64,000 nucleotides of DNA from Pseudomonas grimontii (lineage in GTDB: Bacteria > Pseudomonadota > Gammaproteobacteria > Pseudomonadales > Pseudomonadaceae): the NCBI RefSeq assembly GCF_007858185.1, contig NZ_VFES01000009.1, forward strand, positions 124,001 through 188,000, in the 5' to 3' direction. Shown piece by piece: positions 44,905 to 54,564 of the stretch (position 1 is the first letter of the stretch; the number at the start of each line of letters is the position of its first letter). A program made the position numbers and the translations under genes. The notes under the pieces were generated by a model that saw only the letters and a list, made by a program, of their open reading frames with translations, searched no databases and was not told the origin of the DNA.

Positions 44905-45633
44905 TTACAACGCCAGGCCGACCAGAACAGCCACTTCCAGCAGCTCCAGCAGCGCGCCAGCGGTGTCGCCGGTGGTGCCGCCGAGGCGATTGACCATCAG
45001 TTGGCGCAGGCCCATAAAACACACGGCCGCGAGCAGCACGGCGACCCCACCGCTGAAACCACCGATCAGGATGCAGGCCAGGCCACTGAGGACCAACACC
45101 TGTTGACCGACGATGCGCGGTAAATGATCCGACAGCGCCTGACCCAGCCCACCCGCTCGCACATACCGCGTGGTGAGAAACAACGCCAGCATCGACGCCC
45201 GCCCGATCAACGGCGCGAGAATCAACGCCGCACCGTTGTGCTGCTCGATCAACGCCACCAGCGCTGTGAACTTGAGCAGCAACACCAGGCCCAGGGTGAC
45301 CACGGCAATCGGCCCGCTGCGTGGATCTTTCATGATGCTGAGAGTGCGCTCGCGGTCGCCGAAACCGCCCAGCCAGGCATCGGCGCTGTCCGCCAGGCCA
45401 TCGAGGTGCAAGCCGCCACTGAGCAACACCCAGGCCGTCAGCAGCAGCGCGGCGTGCAACAACAGCGGTGATCCGACCAGCAGCGTATTCAGGCCCCACA
45501 GCAGTACGCCGAACAGCAACCCGACCACGGGATAAAACAGCAACGAGCGCCCCAGCTCCTGCGGTTGCGGCATGCCCGGCAGACGAATAGGTAAGCTGCT
45601 GAGAAATTGCAGGGCGATCCAGAACGGCAGCAT
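44905..45633 (-). CDS. cobS: Adenosylcobinamide-GDP ribazoletransferase (cobalamin synthase)
   Basis: A 242-residue inner-membrane enzyme (cobV in the other naming) that joins alpha-ribazole to adenosylcobinamide-GDP, forming the lower ligand of adenosylcobalamin. Hydrophobic helices alternate with the conserved acidic segment SGGLHLDGLADSADAWLGG and the phosphate-binding MKDPRSGPIAVV. It is the last gene of the cobalamin cluster, two bases after the cobC stop. It ends 42 bases before the marR start. Confidence 0.95.
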   Translation of the reverse strand: MLPFWIALQFLSSLPIRLPGMPQPQELGRSLLFYPVVGLLFGVLLWGLNTLLVGSPLLLHAALLLTAWVLLSGGLHLDGLADSADAWLGGFGDRERTLSIMKDPRSGPIAVVTLGLVLLLKFTALVALIEQHNGAALILAPLIGRASMLALFLTTRYVRAGGLGQALSDHLPRIVGQQVLVLSGLACILIGGFSGGVAVLLAAVCFMGLRQLMVNRLGGTTGDTAGALLELLEVAVLVGLAL

Positions 45634-45635
45634 CC

Positions 45636-46211
45636 TCAGATTCCTTCCTTCAGCACGCCATCGGCGCCGACCTGCAGGTTGAACAACCCGCCATGACCGA
45701 CTTCGACATTCAGCAACTGCTCACGGGGCAGCCCCCGAGCCTGGGCCAACAGCAAACGCATCACGCCACCGTGGCTGATCAACAGCACACGCTGACCGGC
45801 ATACGCCTCATGCAGGCGTAAGACGGCGCCCAACACCCGCTGGGAAAACTCGCCAACCGGTTCGCCCTGGGGCGGTGTGAAGCTATAGGGATCGGCCCAG
45901 AACCGGCCCAAGCCTTCGGCGTCGGTCTCCATCAGCGCTGCGGCACTCTGCCCTTCCCATGCACCGAAGTGCAGTTCCTGCAGGTCCTTTTCCAGGCTCA
46001 CCGGCACATTCAGCCGCGCGCCCAGCTCATCCGCGAACCGCGCGCAGCGTTGCAGCGGCGAGCTGATCAGCCGATCCCAAGGCCCCTGTGCCACCACGGC
46101 GGCGCGCATTTGTTCCCAGCCCTTGGCGGTCAATGCATCGTCCAGGCTGCCGCGCAGGCCACCCCCCAGTTCGGTTTCGCCATGGCGCAACAGGTCCAGG
46201 TGCAAGGTCAT
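45636..46211 (-). CDS. cobC: Alpha-ribazole-5'-phosphate phosphatase
   Basis: A 191-residue histidine phosphatase. The family motif LLRHGETE contains the catalytic His, HFGAWEG is an active-site loop, and the second His is in [10 protein letters not shown]. It dephosphorylates alpha-ribazole phosphate made by CobT so that CobS can use it. The start is the ATG at 46211 that overlaps the cobT TGA (ATGA). The frame is open further upstream but lies inside cobT. It stops two bases before cobS. Confidence 0.92.
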   Translation of the reverse strand: MTLHLDLLRHGETELGGGLRGSLDDALTAKGWEQMRAAVVAQGPWDRLISSPLQRCARFADELGARLNVPVSLEKDLQELHFGAWEGQSAAALMETDAEGLGRFWADPYSFTPPQGEPVGEFSQRVLGAVLRLHEAYAGQRVLLISHGGVMRLLLAQARGLPREQLLNVEVGHGGLFNLQVGADGVLKEGI

Positions 46212-47263
46212 GCCGGACGGTCTGCCACGGCCGCTTCGGCAAACGTCGCCATCTGCCCGTGCAGCGCACAGGCCAGGCGCAGCAACGGCACCGCTAACGC
46301 CGCGCCACTGCCCTCGCCCAGGCGCAGGCCCAGTTCCAGCAACGGTTGTGCGTCGAGGCTCTGCAAGACATGGCGATGGCCAGGCTCGGCACCGCGATGA
46401 CCGAACAGCAGCCAGTCGCGGCACGCCGGGTTCAAGCGCGTGGCGACCAGCGCCGCGACGGTGCAGATAAACCCATCCACCAGCACCACAATGCCTTCCT
46501 GGGCGCAGGCCAGATAAGCGCCCACCAAGGCAGCGATTTCAAAGCCGCCAAGATTGCACAGGGTTTGCAGCGCATCCCCACGCTGCGCGGCATGCAAGGC
46601 CAGCGCGCGCTCGATCACCGCCACCTTGTGACTGACGCCTTGGGCATTCAACCCCGTGCCCGGGCCCGTCAGGTCGGTCACCTGGCAATCGAGCAAGGCG
46701 CAGGCCAGCGCACTGGCAGCGGTAGTGTTGCCGATGCCCATCTCGCCGCCGACAAACAACTGCGCACCGCTTTCACGGGCGCGCAGCACACTGTCGCGAC
46801 CCGCCTGCAATGCCAATCGGCCCTGGGCGCCGGTCATTGCCGGGCCCTTGACGAAATTGGCGGTGCCCGCGCCGATATTCAGGTGACGCACGCCGGGCAG
46901 GCGCAACGAAGGGGTCACCGTGCCGAGGTCGACGACTTCCAACCGCGCATCCAGTTGCCGCGCCAATACACTGATGGCCGCACCACCGGTGACAAAGTTA
47001 TGCAGCATCTGCCCGGTCACTTCCTGGGGAAACGCCGATACACCTTCGACAACCACGCCGTGGTCACCGGCAAAGATGGCAATCCACAGCTGTTCCACCG
47101 ACGGCTTGACCTGGCCCTGCAAGCCGGCCAATTGCACCGCCAACGCTTCCAACTGGCCCAGGGAGCCGGCCGGCTTGGTCAATTGCTGCTGGCGCACCAG
47201 GGCTTGTTCGTACGCCGAGGCGTCAATGCCCTTACAAGGGTTGAGCCACCAGGAGTCAGTCAT
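46208..47263 (-). CDS. cobT: Nicotinate-nucleotide--dimethylbenzimidazole phosphoribosyltransferase
   Basis: A 351-residue enzyme (cobU in P. denitrificans naming) that transfers phosphoribose from nicotinate mononucleotide to dimethylbenzimidazole, giving alpha-ribazole phosphate. Family marks include [35 protein letters not shown], and the catalytic Glu in [14 protein letters not shown]. The bluB gene in the same cluster makes the benzimidazole substrate. Its ATG overlaps the cobU stop (ATGA), and its stop overlaps the cobC start. Confidence 0.96.
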   Translation of the reverse strand: MTDSWWLNPCKGIDASAYEQALVRQQQLTKPAGSLGQLEALAVQLAGLQGQVKPSVEQLWIAIFAGDHGVVVEGVSAFPQEVTGQMLHNFVTGGAAISVLARQLDARLEVVDLGTVTPSLRLPGVRHLNIGAGTANFVKGPAMTGAQGRLALQAGRDSVLRARESGAQLFVGGEMGIGNTTAASALACALLDCQVTDLTGPGTGLNAQGVSHKVAVIERALALHAAQRGDALQTLCNLGGFEIAALVGAYLACAQEGIVVLVDGFICTVAALVATRLNPACRDWLLFGHRGAEPGHRHVLQSLDAQPLLELGLRLGEGSGAALAVPLLRLACALHGQMATFAEAAVADRPA

Positions 47264-47781
47264 AACGCAGTACCTTTCAACGTCAGGGGCAGGCCGGCAA
47301 CCGTCAGGACAACACGCTGACACCGCTCGGCCAAGGCTTGATGCAGCCAACCGGCTTCATCCACATAGCGGCGAGTCAATTCGCCCAGCGGCACGACACC
47401 CAGACCGGTCTCGTTGCTGACAAAAATGATTTCACCCGGCAGCACGGCCAGGCTTTCCAGCAATTGATCGCGCTCAGAGGCCAAGCGCTGTGCGTCTTCG
47501 AGCATCAGCAGGTTGGTCAGCCACAGGGTCAGGCAATCCACCAACAAGCAGCGACCTTCGGCAGCGTTATCGCGCAGGACTCGCGCCAACTCGACAGGCT
47601 CTTCAATCAAGCCCCAATCATCAGGACGACGCTCGCGATGCAAGGCAACGCGGGCGCTCATCTCACCATCAAGCGGCTGGCTGGTGGCGATATAAATGAC
47701 GGAAAAACCACACTCTGCAGCAAGCTTTTCAGCCAGGCGGCTTTTACCGGAGCGGGCGCCGCCTAAAATCAGTTGAAGCAT
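47260..47781 (-). CDS. cobU: Adenosylcobinamide kinase/guanylyltransferase
   Basis: A 173-residue bifunctional P-loop enzyme (cobP naming). It phosphorylates adenosylcobinamide and then attaches GMP. It has an N-terminal Walker A (LGGARSGKS), the guanylylated His region [21 protein letters not shown] and a C-terminal [13 protein letters not shown]. It overlaps cobT by ATGA. Its own upstream side is a 412-bp gap filled with repeats, unlike the tight junctions elsewhere in the cluster. Confidence 0.95.
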   Translation of the reverse strand: MLQLILGGARSGKSRLAEKLAAECGFSVIYIATSQPLDGEMSARVALHRERRPDDWGLIEEPVELARVLRDNAAEGRCLLVDCLTLWLTNLLMLEDAQRLASERDQLLESLAVLPGEIIFVSNETGLGVVPLGELTRRYVDEAGWLHQALAERCQRVVLTVAGLPLTLKGTAL

Positions 47782-47874
47782 GAGTCACCCCCTACCCACC
47801 CACCACTCCACAATGCGAAGCGAGTCGCTTTTGATCCTGCTTTTGATCTGAAGTCGCCCCGTAAACCACGCTGG

Positions 47875-47981
47875 CCGAACGCAGGCTTGAATCCGTGGGT
47901 AACCCGGCAGGAGGCCGGGTTAGCCGCACTGGGCCAGGGATGGCCCATTGCGGCGGCCCACGGATTCAAGCCTGCGTTCGG
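47875..47981. repeat. Cloverleaf-shaped inverted repeat between cobQ and cobU
   Basis: Two perfect 25-base arms (47875-47899 and 47957-47981) enclose two more hairpins: a 9-bp stem at 47900-47922 (TAACCCGGC/GCCGGGTTA) and a bulged stem at 47923-47954 (GCCGCA..GGGCC/GGCCC..TGCGGC). It folds as a three-way junction. A frame reading through it (47773-48057, plus strand) is a by-product. It belongs to a composite repeat region that continues to 48175. Confidence 0.88.
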
Positions 47982-48029
47982 GCACACCGAGCCCAAGCAA
48001 GGTGCCGAGTGGTGGGGCGAAGACCTTTT

Positions 48030-48059
48030 GGTTACTTTTGGGTCTTTCCAAAAGTGACC
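48030..48059. repeat. Second palindrome of the composite repeat
   Basis: GGTTACTTTTGG (48030-48041) and CCAAAAGTGACC (48048-48059) pair with one G-T wobble around GTCTTT. It lies 48 bases from the cloverleaf. This pair is familiar from many Pseudomonas intergenic repeats and normally travels with the preceding element. Confidence 0.75.
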
Positions 48060-48150
48060 CGCTGTAAGAGCGGAACCATAAGTGGCCGTTACCGCAGGAA
48101 TGGATATGTACTCGGTATACCTGAACAATTCAGCACCTGACACACCGCCT

Positions 48151-48175
48151 TCGCGAGCAAGCCCGCTCCCACATT
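48151..48175. repeat. Single REP-like element upstream of cobQ end
   Basis: TCGCGAGCAAGCCCGCTCCCACA is a variant of the common REP with GCGAGCAAGCCCGC in place of CGGGAGCAAGCCCCC. It is 19 bases past the cobQ stop and has no inverted partner nearby. Confidence 0.8.
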
Positions 48176-48193
48176 TGGATCGCATGCACACCG

Positions 48194-49645
48194 TTAAACC
48201 CCGCACAGCTTGCGCAATAAATCAGTATCCAAATGGTTCTCCACCAGGTCGGCCAACCGCTCAATATCGCGCTCGCGCAAAGCGTGATAATCCACCTCCT
48301 GCACATCCTGCAACCCAGCCCAACGCAGCAACGCACTGCAGGCCGCCGGGGTCTCGAACAAGCCGTGCAGATACGTGCCGAGAATCTGCCCGTCAGCGCT
48401 TTGCGCGCCGTCACTGCGACCGTCATCCAGCAGCACGGCGGCGTTCGACAGGGCAGCGCCGCACGTCACGCCCGCATGGATCTCATACCCGCTGACCTCG
48501 GCATTTTCCAGCAACAAACGCCCGCGAACATTACGCAGTTGCTTCTCTTCTTCCAGGGTGGTGCTGAACGCCAGCAGCCCCAGGCCGTCGCTGGAACCGG
48601 CTGGCCCTTCCAAACCTAACGGGTCGTGCACTTGCTCACCGAGCATCTGCAAGCCGCCGCAAATCCCCAGCACCTTGCCGCCATAGCGCAAGTGCCGCGC
48701 CACGGCAGTGTCCCAACCATTGGCCCGCAGGTACGCAAGGTCGCTGCGCACGCTTTTCGAACCGGGCAGGATGATCAGGTCGGCGGCCGGAATCGGCTGG
48801 CCCGGCCCGATGAACTGCAAATCCACCTGGGGGTGCAGGCGCAGCGGATCGAAATCCGTATGGTTGCTGATGCGCGGCAACACCGGCACCACCACCTTGA
48901 GCACCTGCGCCGCCTTGTCGATCTGGCGCTGGTCGATGCCGTCCTCGGCTTCCAGGTGCAGGTCCATCACGTAGGGCAATACGCCCACCACCGGTTTGCC
49001 GGTGCGTGCTTGCAACCAATCCAGGCCGGGTTGCAGCAGTGCAATGTCGCCGCGAAAGCGGTTGATGATGAAACCTTTGACCCGCGCCTGTTCGCTGGGG
49101 GAGAGCAATTCCAGGGTGCCCACCAGATGGGCGAACACGCCGCCGCGATTGATATCGGCAATCAGCAGCACCGGGCAGTCGACGGCCTCGGCGAAGCCCA
49201 TGTTGGCAATGTCGTTGGCGCGCAGGTTGATCTCGGCTGGGGAGCCTGCACCTTCCACCATCACCACCGGGTAGGCTTCGCTCAACCGCGCGTGGGAAGC
49301 CAGCACCGCCTGCATCGCGATGGCTTTGTAGTCGTGATAGGCCACCGCGTTCATGCTGGTCACTGCGCGGCCATGGATGATCACCTGGGAGCCGGTGTCG
49401 CTGTTGGGTTTGAGCAGCACCGGGTTCATGTCGGTGTGGGGCGCCAGGTTGGCCGCCTGGGCCTGCACCGCCTGGGCGCGGCCGATCTCGCCGCCTTCGG
49501 CCGTCACGGCGCTGTTGAGCGCCATGTTCTGCGGTTTGAACGGCACGACCGCAATACCCTGGCGCACCAGCCAACGGCACAACGCGGTGACAAGGGTACT
49601 TTTGCCAGCATCGGAGGTGGTGCCTTGCACCATCAGCGTACTCAT
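48194..49645 (-). CDS. cobQ: Cobyric acid synthase
   Basis: A 483-residue glutamine amidotransferase that amidates carboxylates b, d, e and g of adenosylcobyrinic acid a,c-diamide. The N-terminal ATP-binding domain has the P-loop variant [11 protein letters not shown]. The C-terminal GATase domain (about 250-480) has its nucleophile Cys in [11 protein letters not shown] and the His/Glu pair near the end in [14 protein letters not shown] sits six bases before the ATG at 49645, which overlaps the preceding gene's TGA. It is followed by the repeat-filled gap to cobU. Confidence 0.96.
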   Translation of the reverse strand: MSTLMVQGTTSDAGKSTLVTALCRWLVRQGIAVVPFKPQNMALNSAVTAEGGEIGRAQAVQAQAANLAPHTDMNPVLLKPNSDTGSQVIIHGRAVTSMNAVAYHDYKAIAMQAVLASHARLSEAYPVVMVEGAGSPAEINLRANDIANMGFAEAVDCPVLLIADINRGGVFAHLVGTLELLSPSEQARVKGFIINRFRGDIALLQPGLDWLQARTGKPVVGVLPYVMDLHLEAEDGIDQRQIDKAAQVLKVVVPVLPRISNHTDFDPLRLHPQVDLQFIGPGQPIPAADLIILPGSKSVRSDLAYLRANGWDTAVARHLRYGGKVLGICGGLQMLGEQVHDPLGLEGPAGSSDGLGLLAFSTTLEEEKQLRNVRGRLLLENAEVSGYEIHAGVTCGAALSNAAVLLDDGRSDGAQSADGQILGTYLHGLFETPAACSALLRWAGLQDVQEVDYHALRERDIERLADLVENHLDTDLLRKLCGV

Positions 49646-50631
49646 GAGGCGTCCTTGTAGGCAGCCAGCGCTTCGTCGAGGCGCAACCAATCGGCCTCGG
49701 TGTCAGGCAGGCCAAAACGCACGCTGCTGTTGTGCACAAACAGACGCAGCAAGATGCCGCGCTGGGCCATGAATTCGTGCATGCGCTCGGCGTGCGGGGT
49801 GATCAGCCATTGGAACAACGCGCAGCCGCCCTGGGGTTGAAAGCCACGGCGCTCGAGCATTTCAAACAAGCGCTGGGCGGCCTCGATGCAGCGTGCCCGC
49901 TGCCGCGCATGGCCGGCGGTATCGCGCAGGCACACTTGGCCCAGCACCCGCGTCGGCCCGCTGACGGCCCACGGCCCGACCTGTTCGGCCAGCAGCTTGA
50001 GCAGCCTGCGCTCGGCCAGCACAAAGCCCAGACGCACCCCGGCCAGGCCGAAAAACTTGCCGAACGAGCGCAGCACAATCAGGCCGACCTGATGGGCCTG
50101 GCTCGCCAGGCTCAACTGCGGGGTGACATCCATGAACGCTTCGTCCACCACCAGCCAGCCGCCGCGCTGGGCCAGCCTTGAGTGCCAGTCCAGCAGGCGC
50201 CGCGGGGTCAGGCTCAGTCCGGTGGGGTTATTGGGATTGACCACCACCAGCACGTCGAGGCCGTCGAGGAAGAAGTCGACTTCCTGCTCCTGCACCTCAC
50301 GCACCACGTAACCGGCACGGCGCCAGGCCTCGGCGTGTTCGGCGTAGCACGGCGACAGCACGCCGACCTTGCCGGCGCGGCGCAGGCGCGGCAGCAACTG
50401 AATCGCCGCCTGCGAGCCGGGCACCGGCAGCAGATGCGCGGCGCCGTAATACTCGCTGGCCGCCTGTTCCAGGCCGTCGTCGGATTCCGGCAAGCGCGCC
50501 CAGGCCCGCAGCGGAATCTCGGGGATCGGCCACGGCCAAGGCGCGAGGCCGCTGGAAAGGTCCAGCCAATCGGCCTCGGCAATCCCGTACTGAATCGCTG
50601 CCTTGCGCAGCCGACCACCGTGCTCAAGCAT
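49642..50631 (-). CDS. cobC: Threonine-phosphate decarboxylase (aminopropanol arm)
   Basis: A 329-residue PLP enzyme (cobD in Salmonella naming, cobC in Pseudomonas naming). It makes (R)-1-amino-2-propanol phosphate, the linker attached to cobyric acid by CbiB. It has the aminotransferase fold with [25 protein letters not shown] and the PLP Lys in [16 protein letters not shown]. It overlaps the cbiB gene by 8 bases and cobQ by ATGA. Confidence 0.93.
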   Translation of the reverse strand: MLEHGGRLRKAAIQYGIAEADWLDLSSGLAPWPWPIPEIPLRAWARLPESDDGLEQAASEYYGAAHLLPVPGSQAAIQLLPRLRRAGKVGVLSPCYAEHAEAWRRAGYVVREVQEQEVDFFLDGLDVLVVVNPNNPTGLSLTPRRLLDWHSRLAQRGGWLVVDEAFMDVTPQLSLASQAHQVGLIVLRSFGKFFGLAGVRLGFVLAERRLLKLLAEQVGPWAVSGPTRVLGQVCLRDTAGHARQRARCIEAAQRLFEMLERRGFQPQGGCALFQWLITPHAERMHEFMAQRGILLRLFVHNSSVRFGLPDTEADWLRLDEALAAYKDAS

Positions 50632-51532
50632 AAAACTGCCCCCCCACGCATAGAATCAGCAGCCACAACCATACGCCGCGCTGCACCAGCTGCCAGCCGC
50701 GATCGATGGAGTCGGCATCCGCTGCCGGGCCTTCGCCCAGTTGCGGACGATGGTGCACCTCGCCGTGGTAAATCGCCGCGCCGCCCAGCTCAACGCCCAA
50801 CGCACCGGCACCGGCCGCCATCACCGGCCCGGCATTGGGACTGTCCCAGGTCGGCCCCTGGGTGCGCCAGCATTTGAGGGCCAAGCGAGTTTTGCCCAGC
50901 ACGGCGTAGGTCAAGGCCACCAGGCGTGCCGGAATATAGTTGAGGACATCATCGATCTTGGCCGCGGCCCACCCGAAGCGCTCGAAGCGTTCATTGCGAT
51001 AGCCCCACATGGCGTCGAGGGTGTTGCTCAGGCGGTAGAGCACCACGCCCGGCACGCCGGCGACGACAAACCAGAACAGCGCGGCAAACACCGCATCGCT
51101 GCCGTTTTCCAGCACCGACTCGGTGGCGGCGCGGGCGACTTCGGTGCGGTCCAGCTCGCTGGTCTGGCGGCTGACCAGGTAGCTCACGCGCGTGCGGGCC
51201 GCGTCGAGGTCATCGCTGCGCAGGGCCTGGGCCACCGGGATCACATGTTCGCCGAGGCTGCGCATGCCGAGGGCGCAGTACAACGCGAGGATCTCCAGTG
51301 CCCAGCCAATATACGGTGCCCACGACAACGCGGTGGCCAGCAGGGTCAGCGGCACCACGGCGATAAACCACGCGGTCACGCCATGGCTGCGCCAGCCACG
51401 GCCACCGCTGTTGAAACGCTGCTCGATGCGCCCGGCAAAATTACCGAACGCCACCAGCGGATGCCAGCGCCTGGGCTCGCCCAGCAGCGCATCCAGCGCC
51501 ACCGCGGCGACACACAGCAAGGCCACACTCAT
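50624..51532 (-). CDS. cbiB: Adenosylcobinamide-phosphate synthase
   Basis: A 302-residue inner-membrane enzyme (cobD in Pseudomonas naming) that joins aminopropanol phosphate to adenosylcobyric acid. Several membrane helices and the conserved [28 protein letters not shown], plus EGFA-type [42 protein letters not shown], are present. GGGGAG seven bases upstream fixes the ATG at 51532, which overlaps the bluB stop by ATGA. Confidence 0.95.
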   Translation of the reverse strand: MSVALLCVAAVALDALLGEPRRWHPLVAFGNFAGRIEQRFNSGGRGWRSHGVTAWFIAVVPLTLLATALSWAPYIGWALEILALYCALGMRSLGEHVIPVAQALRSDDLDAARTRVSYLVSRQTSELDRTEVARAATESVLENGSDAVFAALFWFVVAGVPGVVLYRLSNTLDAMWGYRNERFERFGWAAAKIDDVLNYIPARLVALTYAVLGKTRLALKCWRTQGPTWDSPNAGPVMAAGAGALGVELGGAAIYHGEVHHRPQLGEGPAADADSIDRGWQLVQRGVWLWLLILCVGGQFYA

Positions 51533-52179
51533 TGACTCACTCCCCACGCATTTTCATACAACATGTCACTCAACGGCCGAGGCTCGGTCCAGCCTTCGAG
51601 CTGCAACATCGGTGCCGGGTAAAATTCCGTCACCGGCCCCAGGCACAAGACCGCCAGGGGTTTCGCGCCAGGCGGCAAGCCCAGCAGGTCGGCCAGGGCC
51701 TGGGGTTCGAACAGCGAGACCCAGCCCATGCCCAGCCCCTCGACCCGGGCAGCCAACCACAGGTTCTGGATCGCACAGGACAGCGACGCCAGGTCCATTT
51801 CCGGCAGGGTGCGCCGTCCGAAGATGTGGCGCTCACGGTCATCCATCAACGCCGCCACCAGCACTTCGGCGCAATCGTGGATGCCTTCGACCTTGAGCTG
51901 CATGAACGCGTCGGAGCGCTCGCCCAATGCCTCGGCGGTGCGCACGCGCTCTTCTTCCACCAGGTGTTGAATCTGGCTTCGCAACGCGCGGTCGCTGATG
52001 CGGATAAACCGCCAGGGCTGCATCAGGCCAACGCTGGGGGCCTGGTGCGCGGCCTGGAGCAGGCGATGCAGCAATTCGGGGGCGACCACGCCGCCGCTGA
52101 AGTGGCGCATGTCGCGGCGTTCGGCGATGGCGCGGTAGACGGCGTCGCGGTCGGCCTGGGGGAAAGCGTTGTCGGTCAT
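51529..52179 (-). CDS. bluB: 5,6-Dimethylbenzimidazole synthase
   Basis: A 216-residue nitroreductase-fold flavoprotein that fragments reduced FMN with oxygen to give dimethylbenzimidazole, the lower ligand of B12. Marks include the N-terminal RRDMRHFSG, the active-site segment [13 protein letters not shown] and [12 protein letters not shown]. The start ATG lies inside a REP-derived junction: its upstream context (GGGCC and GGGAGGGGG further back) is REP sequence, and the ATG overlaps the cobB TGA. Confidence 0.95.
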   Translation of the reverse strand: MTDNAFPQADRDAVYRAIAERRDMRHFSGGVVAPELLHRLLQAAHQAPSVGLMQPWRFIRISDRALRSQIQHLVEEERVRTAEALGERSDAFMQLKVEGIHDCAEVLVAALMDDRERHIFGRRTLPEMDLASLSCAIQNLWLAARVEGLGMGWVSLFEPQALADLLGLPPGAKPLAVLCLGPVTEFYPAPMLQLEGWTEPRPLSDMLYENAWGVSQ

Positions 52180-53525
52180 GGCCCTAGCGGGGGCAAGCCC
52201 CCTCCCACAGTGGATAGGGTTTCAGCTCGGTCCGGTGCAAACAAGGCGGCTACCGCCGTCGGATTCGAGGGGAAATAGAAGTGCACGTAAGAGGCCGTCA
52301 TCCGCCCCTGTCGGAAGACCGCTTCGGCACCGCGCCCACCGTTCGGGCTCAGGCCACGGGCAATCGGCTGGCACTCGGTGCTGGTCAGGGAATGGTGATA
52401 CGTGTGCCCGCGCAGCACGCCTTCCGGCAGCTCTACGCTTTGCAGGGCCAGGGCCGCGAGTTTCTTTTGCATCACCGCGTCGCCTTGCAGCAGACCGACC
52501 AGTTCGGCGCGGGTGCCGTCGACATCGGTGAGCGAATCCAGCAGGTAGAGCATGCCGCCGCACTCGGCGAGCAAGGGTTTGCCGGCGGCATGGTGGTTAC
52601 GAATGGCTTCAAGCATCAGGGTGTTTTCCGACAGCGCCTGGTGATGAAGTTCCGGGTAACCGCCGGGCAGATAGAGGCTGTCAGCCGCAGGCAGCTGGCG
52701 ATCATGGATCGGCGAGAAAAACGTCAGTTCGGCCCCCATCGCCCGCAGCAGGTCAAGGCTGGCGCCATAGGTGAAGGCGAAGGCTTCGTCACGGGCCACC
52801 GCAATGCGCACACCGGCCAGCAACGGCTCGGCCTCGATCACTGCTGGTGCGGCGAAGGTCACCGGTGGCGGCAATGCGACTTCACAGCTGCTGCCCAATG
52901 CCTGGGCGGCGGCGTCCAGGCGCACGTCGAGGTCATTCAGCTCGCTGGCCTGCACCAGGCCCAAATGGCGGCTGGGCAGTTCGATCCCGGTTTCGCGGGA
53001 CAATGCGCCATACCAGCGCAGGCCTTCGGTCAGGCTGCCTTCCAGCAGTTGCGCATGGCGCAGGGTGCCGACGCGGTTGGCCAGCACCCCGGCGAACGGC
53101 AGGTCCGGCTGATAGCGCGCCAGGCCGAGGGCCAGGGCGCCAAAGGTCTGGGCCATGGCGGTGCCGTCGATGACACCGAGCACCGGCACGCCGAAATGCC
53201 GCGCCAGGTCGGCGCTGGACGGCGTGCCATCGAACAGGCCCATCACACCTTCGATCAGGATCAGGTCGGCCTCCCCCGCTGCTTCCCACAGCAGGCGGCG
53301 ACTTTCCTGCTCGCCTACCATCCACATGTCCAATTGATACACCGGCGCACCGCTGGCGCGCTCGTGGATCATCGGGTCCAAGAAGTCCGGGCCGCATTTG
53401 AACACACGCACCTTGCGCCCCAGGTTGCGGTGCAAACGGGCGAGCGCGGCGGTGACGGTGGTTTTGCCTTGGCCGGACGCCGGTGCGGCGATCAGGACGG
53501 CCGGGCAATGACGGGGCTGATTCAA
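52176..53525 (-). CDS. cobB: Cobyrinic acid a,c-diamide synthase
   Basis: A 449-residue two-domain amidotransferase (CobB/CbiA). The N-terminal dethiobiotin-synthetase-like domain has an ATP loop SGQGKTTVTAALARLH. The C-terminal GATase domain has its Cys in ECGGMLYLLD and a His in HTYHHSLT. It amidates the a and c side chains of hydrogenobyrinate or cobyrinate. The start is TTG at 53523-53525, which overlaps the cobO TGA (TTGA), so translation probably depends on cobO. The last residues ([13 protein letters not shown]) are encoded partly by a REP element, so the native C-terminus has probably been altered by insertion. Confidence 0.95.
   Translation of the reverse strand: MNQPRHCPAVLIAAPASGQGKTTVTAALARLHRNLGRKVRVFKCGPDFLDPMIHERASGAPVYQLDMWMVGEQESRRLLWEAAGEADLILIEGVMGLFDGTPSSADLARHFGVPVLGVIDGTAMAQTFGALALGLARYQPDLPFAGVLANRVGTLRHAQLLEGSLTEGLRWYGALSRETGIELPSRHLGLVQASELNDLDVRLDAAAQALGSSCEVALPPPVTFAAPAVIEAEPLLAGVRIAVARDEAFAFTYGASLDLLRAMGAELTFFSPIHDRQLPAADSLYLPGGYPELHHQALSENTLMLEAIRNHHAAGKPLLAECGGMLYLLDSLTDVDGTRAELVGLLQGDAVMQKKLAALALQSVELPEGVLRGHTYHHSLTSTECQPIARGLSPNGGRGAEAVFRQGRMTASYVHFYFPSNPTAVAALFAPDRAETLSTVGGGLPPLGP
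52184..52209. repeat. REP element forming the 3' end of cobB
   Basis: The minus strand reads TGTGGGAGGGGGCTTGCCCCCGCTAG, the window's common REP with one change. It is translated: codons for TVGGGLPPL at the CobB C-terminus come from it. It also forms the ribosome-binding region of bluB. Confidence 0.9.
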
Positions 53526-54133
53526 AGTTCGACGCCCTTCTGTGCCTTGATACCGGCCTGGAACGCGTGCTTGAGCATGCCCATTTCGGTGACGGTGTCG
53601 CCCATTTCGATCAATTCAGGCTTGGCGCCACGGCCGGTGACGACCACGTGCTGCATCGGCGGACGGGCCTGCAGGTCGCTGAGTACCTGATCGAGGTCCA
53701 GGTAGCCATGCTTGAGGGCGATGTTCAGCTCATCCAGCACCACCAGGCCGATGGTGGGGTCTTGCAGCAGTTCACGGGAGACGGCCCAGGCGGCTTCAGC
53801 GGCGGCGATATCACGCTGGCGATCCTGGGTCTCCCAGGTGAAGCCTTCGCCCATCACGTGGAAACGCACTTGCTCGGGGAAGCGGCGGAAGAACAACTCC
53901 TCACCGGTGCTGTTGCGCCCCTTGATGAACTGCACCACACCGCACTGCATGCCGTGGCCCATGGCGCGCGCGAGCATGCCGAATGCCGAGCTGCTCTTGC
54001 CTTTGCCGTTGCCGGTCAGCACCAGCAGCAAGCCGCACTCATTGGGGGAATTGGCGATGCGCTCGTCGATCACGGCTTTTTTGCGCAGCATGCGCGCCAG
54101 GTGGCGTTCGTCGCGGTCGGGGGTATCGGTCAT
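53522..54133 (-). CDS. cobO: Cob(I)yrinic acid a,c-diamide adenosyltransferase
   Basis: A 203-residue CobA-type P-loop enzyme that attaches the adenosyl group to Co(I) corrinoids. Walker A GNGKGKSSSAFGML and the conserved VLDELNIALKHGYLD and VVVTGRGA segments are present. GGAG lies before the ATG at 54133. It is the first gene after the cobalamin riboswitch, from which all downstream genes follow on the same strand. Confidence 0.96.
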   Translation of the reverse strand: MTDTPDRDERHLARMLRKKAVIDERIANSPNECGLLLVLTGNGKGKSSSAFGMLARAMGHGMQCGVVQFIKGRNSTGEELFFRRFPEQVRFHVMGEGFTWETQDRQRDIAAAEAAWAVSRELLQDPTIGLVVLDELNIALKHGYLDLDQVLSDLQARPPMQHVVVTGRGAKPELIEMGDTVTEMGMLKHAFQAGIKAQKGVEL

Positions 54134-54173
54134 GGCAGCTCTCCGTTGGGGCTGGACAAAAACGGCAGGCAGG

Positions 54174-54210
54174 AAAAAACAGACAGCCAAGCATCGCCCA
54201 CCGTGATGCT
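54174..54210 (-). terminator. Probable riboswitch expression-platform terminator
   Basis: The minus strand has AGCATC/GATGCT arms around ACGGTGGGC, extended outward by CAG/CTG, and then TCTGTTTTTT. It lies directly after the B12 box and before cobO, where a transcriptional switch would be expected. Confidence 0.65.
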
Positions 54211-54215
54211 GTTGG

Positions 54216-54432
54216 ATGATCCAGGCCGGTCTCCGGGCTCATGAGTGGCGCGCTTGTTCTCATCTACAGCGCGAACACGCCGACGGCGCGCCTTCCCATA
54301 TCGCGGGCGATACAGTGGCAAAAGGCACCGTCTTGACTCATTTACCGTTGCGGGGGCAGCGCCGGAATCGCGGCAGCACTGTGTACAAGTGCGCTCACTC
54401 ACCGGCTTCCCTGTTTCACTCTGTCGACCCAT
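54216..54432 (-). ncRNA. Cobalamin riboswitch upstream of the cob operon
   Basis: Read on the minus strand, the segments are in the standard order: AACAGGGAAGCCGGTG (54400-54415), GCTGCCCCCGCAACGGTAA (54342-54360), GCCACTG, GGGAAGGC and the B12 box GAGCCCGGAGACCGGCC (54224-54240). Boundaries are approximate. It binds adenosylcobalamin and should lower cobO-cobS expression when the cofactor is abundant. It lies 83 bases upstream of cobO. I did not identify the promoter. Confidence 0.95.
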
Positions 54433-54564
54433 GGGTCACAGAGCACCTGGAACAAGCCGCGAAGGTTAGTGGGTTGGGGGTGGAGCGTCAATTAAAGCTG
54501 GCCTTGCACTTGAACCATCGCACCGCCGCTCTCCTCTACCCTTACAGGTATCAAGGAGAACACC

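Noticed and set aside
47773..48057. 94-codon plus-strand frame in the cobQ-cobU gap
   Set aside because: It is encoded by the inverted repeat itself. Similar frames appear wherever this repeat occurs and are usually mis-annotated as proteins.
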